A DNA stretch of 9,675 bases, from positions 1 to 9,675 of the forward strand of contig JBAYVY010000123.1 of NCBI GenBank assembly GCA_041674345.1. The letters run 5' to 3'. Shown piece by piece: positions 1 to 4,689 of the stretch; the first letter of the stretch is position 1; the number at the start of each line of letters is the position of its first letter. The notes beneath the pieces were generated by a model. It saw only the letters and a program-made list of their open reading frames with translations. It did not search any database and was not told the DNA's origin. The stretch comes from JBAYVY01 sp041674345. Its GTDB lineage: Bacteria > Planctomycetota > Phycisphaerae > Phycisphaerales > Zrk34. The position numbers were made by a program, and so were the translations under genes.

Positions 1-632
1 AGTTGGAACTGCTGGCCAAGGAAGTGCTGGCGGCGAGGCGATTGGGGACGGAGATCGCGATGGTGGTCGGGGGCGGCAACATCATTCGCGGAGGCGAACT
101 GGCGAAGGAAGGGCGCATCCCGCAAGCCACGGCGGATTACATGGGGATGCTGGGCACGGTGATTAACGGACTGGCACTGAAGGAAATGCTTGAAAAGCTG
201 GGTCAGCCGGCGAGGGTGATGAGCGCGATTAATCTGACGGCGGTGGCCGAGCCGTTCATCCGGGGCCGGGCGATTCGGCATCTGGAAAAGGGTCGGATCG
301 TGATTCTGGCCGCGGGGACGGGCAATCCGTTTTTCACGACGGACACCGCGGCGGCCCTGCGTGCGACCGAGATCGGCGCGGATGTGCTGCTGAAGGCGAC
401 GAAGGTGGATGGCGTGTACGACAAAGACCCGATGAAGTACGCCGACGCGGTGAAGTATGATCGGCTGACGTACCGGCAGTGCATTGAGCAGCATTTGAAG
501 ATCATGGACATGACGGCGTTCAGCATGTGCATGGAGAACAACATTCCGATCGTGGTGTTCAACATGAAGACGCCGGGCCACATCGCGCAGGTGGCGGCGG
601 GCAAGACGCACGGAACGATCATTGGGGAATAA
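1..632 (+). CDS. pyrH: UMP kinase (uridylate kinase), 5' truncated by window edge
   Basis: Phosphorylates UMP to UDP with ATP in the cytoplasm, a step of pyrimidine nucleotide synthesis; bacterial UMP kinases are hexamers of the amino acid kinase fold. The frame is open from the first base, so the N-terminus (roughly 30 residues with the KLSGE-type nucleotide-binding strand) lies outside the window. Counting the codon at 3-5 as residue 1, visible family motifs are VVGGGNIIRG (21-30), DYMGMLGTVINGLA (45-58), SAGTGNPFFTTD-like (AAGTGNPFFTTD, 103-114), KATKVDGVYDKDP (131-143) and VFNMKTPG (185-192). The gene ends at TAA 630-632. In many bacteria pyrH is followed directly by frr; here a small GxxExxY gene in an inverted repeat sits between them. 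Identification is very secure from motif order and collinearity with the E. coli protein. Confidence 0.97.
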   Translation, partial: LELLAKEVLAARRLGTEIAMVVGGGNIIRGGELAKEGRIPQATADYMGMLGTVINGLALKEMLEKLGQPARVMSAINLTAVAEPFIRGRAIRHLEKGRIVILAAGTGNPFFTTDTAAALRATEIGADVLLKATKVDGVYDKDPMKYADAVKYDRLTYRQCIEQHLKIMDMTAFSMCMENNIPIVVFNMKTPGHIAQVAAGKTHGTIIGE

Positions 633-637
633 GAATA

Positions 638-665
638 TTCACCACGGAGGGCCACGGGGGGCCAC
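638..665 (+). repeat. Left arm of inverted repeat A (flanks GxxExxY gene)
   Basis: This 28-nt arm is the reverse complement of 1071-1098 with one mismatch (position 658), which would be a G-U pair in plus-strand RNA. It is built from tandem copies of a ten-base word (CCACGGAGGG-like). It starts 5 nt after the pyrH stop. A further copy of the word continues at 661-670 and provides the GGAG (666-669) used as ribosome binding site by the enclosed gene. Confidence 0.93.
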
Positions 666-677
666 GGAGACGGACAG

Positions 678-1058
678 ATGGCTGAATTGTTGTACCGGGA
701 ATTGACGGGGGCAATTATTGATGCGGCGATTCGCATACATCGTCAGTTGGGACCTGGGTTGTTGGAATCCGCATATGAGGCGTGTTTAACGCACGTCTTG
801 ATTCAGGCGGGCATGCAGGTGGAACGCCAAAAGGAATTACCGCTGCTGTTTGAAGGTATCCAATTGGATTGTGGCTACCGAGTAGATATGCTGGTGAACA
901 ATCAGGTAATGCTTGAGTTGAAATCCGTGAATGAAGTCACACCGATTCACGAAGCACAACTTCTGACGTATTTGCGACTGAGCGGTATTCGAGTAGGTTT
1001 ATTGATGAACTTCAATGTGTTGCGTATGCGTGACGGCATCAAGCGTTTTGCCTTATAA
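678..1058 (+). CDS. GxxExxY-family protein (PDDEXK_3-like nuclease fold)
   Basis: A 126-residue protein of the GxxExxY family, whose fold is related to PD-(D/E)XK nucleases; the biological role is not established. Seen in the sequence: the defining motif G27-x-x-E30-x-x-Y33 (GLLESAY), then a candidate nuclease core D70, E80-x-K82 (LELK) and a following QLLTYL helix (94-99). All expected catalytic-type residues are present, so it looks intact. The ATG at 678 has GGAG at 666-669, 8 nt upstream, and that GGAG is part of the repeat word of the left flanking arm. By hand count the gene is about 47% GC against about 60% in adjacent frr, and its codons (many TTG, ATT, AAT) differ from the neighbours, which suggests acquisition. 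It sits between pyrH and frr and is bracketed by a 28-nt inverted repeat. Confidence 0.93.
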   Translation: MAELLYRELTGAIIDAAIRIHRQLGPGLLESAYEACLTHVLIQAGMQVERQKELPLLFEGIQLDCGYRVDMLVNNQVMLELKSVNEVTPIHEAQLLTYLRLSGIRVGLLMNFNVLRMRDGIKRFAL

Positions 1059-1070
1059 CATCTTCCACCC

Positions 1071-1098
1071 GTGGCCCTCCGTGGCCCTCCGTGGTGAA
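1071..1098 (+). repeat. Right arm of inverted repeat A (flanks GxxExxY gene)
   Basis: Pairs with 638-665 at 27 of 28 positions. It contains two full copies of GTGGCCCTCC followed by GTGGTGAA. It begins 12 nt after the GxxExxY stop and ends 22 nt before the frr start codon. Together the two arms define a 461-bp unit. Without the unit, pyrH and frr would be separated by only about 28 nt, a normal operon spacing. Confidence 0.93.
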
Positions 1099-1120
1099 AA
1101 TCTCTGATCGGAGTCGACTC

Positions 1121-1687
1121 ATGGACATTGACGAAATCATGTTGGAAACCGAAGACAAGATGGACAAGGCGGTGGAGTATCTGCGTGGGGAACTGCGCGG
1201 GATTCGCACCGGGCGGGCTTCGCCTGCGCTGGTGGAGTTTGTGAAGGTGGATTACTACGGCACGATGACGGACCTTCGGCAGTTGGCGCAGGTGTCGGTG
1301 CCCGAACCGACGCAGTTGTTCATCAAGCCCTATGATGCGAGCAGCGTGCAGGCGATCATCAAGGCGATCCAGGCGTCGGGGCTGGGCCTGAACCCGATGG
1401 CGGAAGGCAAGGCGGTGCGGCTGAATCTGCCGCCGCTGAGCGGGGATCGGCGGCAACAACTGGCCGGTTCGGTCAAGCAGATGGGCGAACAGGCGAAGGT
1501 GGCGGTGCGGAACTGCCGGCGTGACGGCAACAAACACATCGACCAGCTTGAAAAGGACAAGAGCAGCGGCATGACCGAGGATGCCGCCAAGCAGGCCAAG
1601 CACGACATGGACGAACTGACCAAGAAGCACGAGCATCTGATCGAGGAAGCCGTGGCCGCGAAAACGAAGGAAATCACGGAAGTCTGA
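1121..1687 (+). CDS. frr: Ribosome recycling factor
   Basis: Splits post-termination 70S ribosomes together with EF-G. The 188-residue protein matches the family length (E. coli 185). Motifs collinear with the family are the helix ending in LRGIRTGRASPALVE (about 24-38), VDYYGTMTDLRQLAQ (43-57), the GLGLNP turn, LNLPPLSGDRRQQL, AKVAVRNCRRD in the long helix, and a C-terminal coiled helix rich in Lys and Glu. The ATG at 1121 is chosen because it gives the family N-terminus and has TCGGAG at 1107-1112 as ribosome binding site. The GTG at 1091 would lie inside the right arm of the inverted repeat and add 10 non-conserved residues. It belongs to the pyrH-frr pair, here interrupted by an inserted unit. 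Confidence 0.97.
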   Translation: MDIDEIMLETEDKMDKAVEYLRGELRGIRTGRASPALVEFVKVDYYGTMTDLRQLAQVSVPEPTQLFIKPYDASSVQAIIKAIQASGLGLNPMAEGKAVRLNLPPLSGDRRQQLAGSVKQMGEQAKVAVRNCRRDGNKHIDQLEKDKSSGMTEDAAKQAKHDMDELTKKHEHLIEEAVAAKTKEITEV

Positions 1688-1695
1688 GAAAACGG

Positions 1696-1795
1696 GCTTG
1701 CGGCTTGCGGTGTGCGGCTTGCGGAAAAACTCGCGCCGCGCAAGCCGCAGGACGCAAGCCGCAGGACGCAAAGCGCAGGACGCAAAGCGCAAGGA
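1696..1795 (+). repeat. Inverted repeat B with tandem 14-nt words, frr to membrane-gene gap
   Basis: The left half (1696-1724) is four 7-nt units of the form GCTTGCG (one variant, GTGTGCG). The right half (1740-1795) is four tandem 14-nt units: GCAAGCCGCAGGAC twice (1740-1753, 1754-1767), GCAAAGCGCAGGAC (1768-1781) and GCAAAGCGCAAGGA (1782-1795). The left half is complementary to the first units of the right half with small indels, giving a stem-loop with a short A-rich loop near 1725-1736. The array starts 8 nt after the frr stop. Its last unit ends in AAGGA, which is the ribosome binding site of the next gene. Confidence 0.9.
1791..1795 (+). promoter_or_regulatory. Ribosome binding site AAGGA contributed by the repeat array
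   Basis: AAGGA lies 7 nt upstream of the ATG at 1803 and decides that start over the GTG at 1698, which lies in the palindrome. The motif is the diverged 3' end of the fourth tandem 14-nt unit. Confidence 0.65.
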
Positions 1796-1802
1796 ACCCC
1801 CC

Positions 1803-3416
1803 ATGCCCAACACGCACAAAACTTCGATCGTCGGCGGATTCGACTACGACAACGCGTTCGGATTCACACGCATCTTCCGATCCTTCAAGATCGCCACGCA
1901 GCCGGGCAAGCTCGCCATCGCCATGTTCATGATCGTGGTGTTGTACGTCGTCGGCCTCATCGTCGATGGCGTGTTCGGCGGGGGGCAGGTTTACATCGGC
2001 GAGTTCGCCCACTATGTCACCCGCTCCGATGACGCTTCCTTCAAGCGATGGCGCGACCGGCAGAAAGACCAGGCACAGGGCGATGTCCTGTCCATTCTGC
2101 GGCAGCGGCGCGACATCGGGTTCGACGACGCGGCGGCCATCGCCAAATCGCCGAAATGCTGGTCGCTGGCACGCGCCAAAATCAACGAGTCGTTCAACAA
2201 CCAAGCCGCGAAACTGGAAGAAGCCAGGTCCGGCATGGACGGCGACCTCTATCAGAGCAGCAAGGCCGTCCTTCTGAAAAATCGACAAGACCTGCTGAAA
2301 AACCTGAACGATTTGACGCCGCGAGGCGTGTTCACCTCCATCATCGACATCAAACTCGACGCCTTCCAGTCGCTGGTCAACGCCGCCAAGTCGCTCAGCA
2401 TCGGCTGGGACCAACTCGACCCCACCGTCACCGCCAATGACCATTCGATCATCGGTTCGATGCGGCTGGTCGTGTACGAAATGCCCCGCTGGCTCTGGGC
2501 CACGCATCCGTTGTTCCTGATCTTCTGGGGCGTCTTTTTCATCGGATGCTGGTCGCTGCTGGGCGGGTCGATCAGCCGGATGTGTGTCGTTGAAAGCGCC
2601 GGCGGCGAACGCATCGGCATCCCGCAGGCCGTCGGCTTCGCCTATCGCCGGTGGTTCACATTCGCGATCGCGCCGCTGATTCCGCTGCTCATCGCCGGCT
2701 TGTTCATGCTGGCGCTGGCGCTGATCGGCCTGCTGTTCCACCTGCCGGTGCTGAACATCGTCGGCGCGCTGCTGTTGGTCGTGGCGATCCCCGTCGGGTT
2801 CCTCATGGCGTTCTTCCTCATCGGATGGGCCGGCTCGGTCCACCTGATGTACCCGGCGATCAGCGCCGAGGGCACCGACGCCTTCGATGGCCTGAGCCGG
2901 AGTTACAGCTACGTGCTGACCCGTCCCTGGCGTTTCATCACCTACACCGCGCTGATGCTCGCCTACGGCGTGGCGACGTATCTGTTCGTCGGCCTGTTCG
3001 TGTTCCTCGCGCTCTACCTGGTGCAGACCGCGCTGGTGACGTGGGCCTCGCCCGTCGCCGCGGTCTTCCCCAAGCCCGTGCTGGGGCACCTGCGATACGA
3101 ATGGACCGGCGAAGGACTCGGCTGGTCGGCGAAGATCGCCGCGGCGCTGATCCGCGTGATGGTGATGCTGGCCGTCGGCCTGGTCGCCGCATATGTGATC
3201 TGCTACTATTTCTCCGCCTACTCGGCGATTTACCTGCTGCTGCGCGGCCGCGCCGACGGCACCGATCCATCGGAAATCCATCAGGAACCGGCAACCCCGG
3301 TCTCCGCTCCCACCGGCGTACCGGCTTCATCCGGCATATCCTCCGCCGCGTCTTCCCAAGCCCCCGCCGAATCGCCCGACAAAGCGCCGGACGCGGTCGA
3401 AGCGGACAGCGAGTGA
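1803..3416 (+). CDS. Multi-pass membrane protein of unknown function
   Basis: A 537-residue integral membrane protein that I do not recognise as a named family. The start at 1803 follows AAGGA at 1791-1795. Likely membrane segments are about 36-57, 236-255, 285-312, 315-340, 378-410 and 447-478. Between the first and second lies a soluble stretch of about 175 residues (60-235), rich in charged residues and probably helical. The segment around 345-380 (VHLMYPAISAEGTDAF, then SRSYSYVLTRPWRF) resembles a recurring motif in bacterial multi-pass proteins, with a conserved Ser-Arg-Ser and Arg-Pro-Trp-Arg before a membrane helix. The C-terminal 55 residues are low-complexity, rich in Ala, Pro, Ser, Thr and acidic residues, and probably disordered. 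Codon usage is typical of the GC-rich neighbours. No enzymatic or transport motif is visible, so no function is proposed. Confidence 0.85.
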   Translation: MPNTHKTSIVGGFDYDNAFGFTRIFRSFKIATQPGKLAIAMFMIVVLYVVGLIVDGVFGGGQVYIGEFAHYVTRSDDASFKRWRDRQKDQAQGDVLSILRQRRDIGFDDAAAIAKSPKCWSLARAKINESFNNQAAKLEEARSGMDGDLYQSSKAVLLKNRQDLLKNLNDLTPRGVFTSIIDIKLDAFQSLVNAAKSLSIGWDQLDPTVTANDHSIIGSMRLVVYEMPRWLWATHPLFLIFWGVFFIGCWSLLGGSISRMCVVESAGGERIGIPQAVGFAYRRWFTFAIAPLIPLLIAGLFMLALALIGLLFHLPVLNIVGALLLVVAIPVGFLMAFFLIGWAGSVHLMYPAISAEGTDAFDGLSRSYSYVLTRPWRFITYTALMLAYGVATYLFVGLFVFLALYLVQTALVTWASPVAAVFPKPVLGHLRYEWTGEGLGWSAKIAAALIRVMVMLAVGLVAAYVICYYFSAYSAIYLLLRGRADGTDPSEIHQEPATPVSAPTGVPASSGISSAASSQAPAESPDKAPDAVEADSE

Positions 3417-3426
3417 ATGACAATGA

Positions 3427-3544
3427 CCAAACACCAATGACAAATGACCAAAGAATCACCCATGTCCAATGACCAAAGAGGACGATCCTTCATCTTGGTC
3501 ATTGGAATTTGGAACTTATTTGGCCATTCGTCATTGGTGTTTGG
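3427..3544 (+). repeat. Inverted repeat C, nested double stem, membrane gene to ilvN gap
   Basis: Outer arms 3427-3452 and 3519-3544 pair at 24 of 26 positions. Both exceptions are A-C on the plus strand, which become G-U pairs in minus-strand RNA. Inside, TCCAATGACCAA (3465-3476) pairs perfectly with TTGGTCATTGGA (3495-3506), and AGGA/TCCT (3479-3482, 3486-3489) closes a small tip. The unit is built from variants of the word CAATGACCAA and starts 10 nt after the upstream stop. Related words (TCATTCGTCA) continue to about 3582. Confidence 0.9.
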
Positions 3545-3588
3545 TGATTCTTTCCATCATTCGGATTTCGTCATTCGTCATTTCCCCG

Positions 3589-3594
3589 TACAAT
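3589..3594 (+). promoter_or_regulatory. Possible -10 element (TACAAT) for ilvN
   Basis: TACAAT lies about 40 nt upstream of the ilvN ATG, just beyond the palindrome words. No good -35 hexamer is present at 16-18 nt spacing (TTTCGT at 3566-3571 is poor), so this is a weak call. The same hexamer occurs upstream of ilvD on the minus strand. Confidence 0.35.
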
Positions 3595-3629
3595 GCCGGG
3601 CTTGAAATCCCCACTGAAAGGGTCTTGTC

Positions 3630-4226
3630 ATGAGCGCACAACGACACGTGATTTCCGCGTTGGTGCAGAATGAGCCGGGCGTACTGGCGCGCGTCGCCGG
3701 GATGTTCGCCTCGCGCGGTTTCAACATCGACTCGCTGGTCGTCGGTCGCACCGAGAACCCCGAGTTCAGCCGCATGACCATCGTCGTCAACGGCGACGAT
3801 TCGGTGCTCGACCAGGTGCGCAAGCAACTGGCCAAGATCGTCGAGGTCGTCAAGGTCGTCGATTACGTCGGCGTGGATTTCGTCGAACGCGACCTGATGA
3901 TGGCGCGCGTCACCGCCGCCCCCGGAAGCCGCCGCGAAATCGTCGAACTGGCCGAGATGTTCCGCGCCAACATCGTGGACGTCGGCCACGGCGAACTGAT
4001 GGTTAAAATCACCGGCACCGAAGCCAAGCTCGAAGCGTTCGTCGAACTGTTGCAACCCTACGGCATCATCGAACTGGCGCGCACCGGCGTGATCGCCATG
4101 CCGCGCGGCGAAAAAACGCCCGGCATCACCCCCGTCAACCACACCCGCCGCGCCACCACTCGCGGCACCGTCGAGGAAAACACCACCCCCACCACCATCG
4201 ACCCCGCCGACCTGCCGCCGGGATAA
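3630..4226 (+). CDS. ilvN: Acetolactate synthase small (regulatory) subunit
   Basis: Regulatory subunit of acetohydroxyacid synthase, which makes acetolactate or acetohydroxybutyrate for valine, leucine and isoleucine; the small subunit raises activity and confers valine feedback inhibition. The 198-residue protein begins with an ACT domain (about 4-80): HVISALVQNEPGVLARVAGMF, then SRGFNIDSLVVGRTE and SRMTIVV. A second conserved domain follows, with DLMMARVTA, the FRANIVDVG strand and ELARTGVIAMPRG near 157-169. ATG 3630 follows GAAAGGG (3616-3622). The last 30 residues are a low-complexity Thr/Pro-rich tail beyond the usual end of about 160-170 residues. The catalytic subunit ilvB and ilvC, commonly adjacent, are not in the window. 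The symbol ilvH would be equally apt. Confidence 0.96.
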   Translation: MSAQRHVISALVQNEPGVLARVAGMFASRGFNIDSLVVGRTENPEFSRMTIVVNGDDSVLDQVRKQLAKIVEVVKVVDYVGVDFVERDLMMARVTAAPGSRREIVELAEMFRANIVDVGHGELMVKITGTEAKLEAFVELLQPYGIIELARTGVIAMPRGEKTPGITPVNHTRRATTRGTVEENTTPTTIDPADLPPG

Positions 4227-4238
4227 TGGTGAATTTCA

Positions 4239-4268
4239 GCCATAATCCAACAGCCACAAGCCATAAGG
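4239..4268 (+). repeat. Left arm of inverted repeat D (flanks four-helix-bundle gene)
   Basis: The core AGCCACAAGCCATAAGG (4252-4268) is a perfect complement of 4651-4667. A second word copy, GCCATAA (4239-4245), pairs with 4674-4680. Over 30 nt the arms match at 25 positions, with the differences confined to the six-base spacer between words. The arm starts 12 nt after the ilvN stop. Its end runs into AAGGGA (4265-4270), the ribosome binding site of the enclosed gene. Confidence 0.92.
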
Positions 4269-4275
4269 GAATCAC

Positions 4276-4647
4276 ATGCCTCTGCCGCCGATCAACAGCT
4301 ACGAAGACCTGATCGCCTGGCAACGTGCTTATGAATTAACGATCGCCCTTTACCGTCAGGCAAGTGCATTTCCGCCGGATGAGCGTTTCGGTCTGACCTC
4401 GCAAATGCGCCGCGCCGCTGTCAGTATTCCCTCCAATATCGCCGAGGGCTGGGGACGAAACGCCACCGCCGATTATGAACGCTTCCTTCGCATGGCCCGT
4501 GGATCGGCCTATGAATTGCACACACAGATCCGTTTGGCAATCGATTTACAGTTGTTGAAAACCGGCGAGCCGTTATTGCCGATGATTATCGAAGTCGAAC
4601 GACTTCTAAATGGTTTATTGCGTTCGCTACAAACTCACCACTCCTAG
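4276..4647 (+). CDS. Four-helix-bundle protein (S23 / 23S rRNA intervening-sequence family)
   Basis: A 123-residue protein of the family first known from ORFs inside intervening sequences of bacterial 23S rRNA genes. It is a small helical bundle whose molecular role is unknown. Seen here: an N-terminal DLIAWQRAYEL helix (11-21), the hallmark FPPDERFGLTSQMRRAAVS and IPSNIAEGWGR region (32-61), then FLRMARGSAYELHTQ (70-84) and a final helix ending at 118. Length and motifs are complete. ATG 4276 has AAGGGA at 4265-4270 (5-nt spacing), at the edge of the left repeat arm. By hand count GC is about 53%, lower than the flanking ilvN and glycosyltransferase genes. The gene lies between two housekeeping-type genes, bracketed by an inverted repeat, in the same arrangement as the GxxExxY gene. 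Confidence 0.93.
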   Translation: MPLPPINSYEDLIAWQRAYELTIALYRQASAFPPDERFGLTSQMRRAAVSIPSNIAEGWGRNATADYERFLRMARGSAYELHTQIRLAIDLQLLKTGEPLLPMIIEVERLLNGLLRSLQTHHS

Positions 4648-4650
4648 CCG

Positions 4651-4680
4651 CCTTATGGCTTGTGGCTTATCCCTTATGGC
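4651..4680 (+). repeat. Right arm of inverted repeat D (flanks four-helix-bundle gene)
   Basis: Complement of 4239-4268, with a perfect 17-nt core at 4651-4667. It starts 3 nt after the TAG of the enclosed gene and ends 9 nt before the start codon of the next gene, which therefore has no separate leader of its own. Confidence 0.92.
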
Positions 4681-4689
4681 CCTTCTCCC

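Noticed and set aside
947..1819. Long minus-strand open frame (290 codons) across frr, and others of 535 and 528 codons at 1674-3281 and 4627-6213
   Set aside because: They lie antisense to well-identified genes (frr, the membrane protein, the glycosyltransferase), have biased Asp/Gly/His/Arg-rich or Val/Ala-rich composition typical of GC-rich shadow frames, and show no family motifs.
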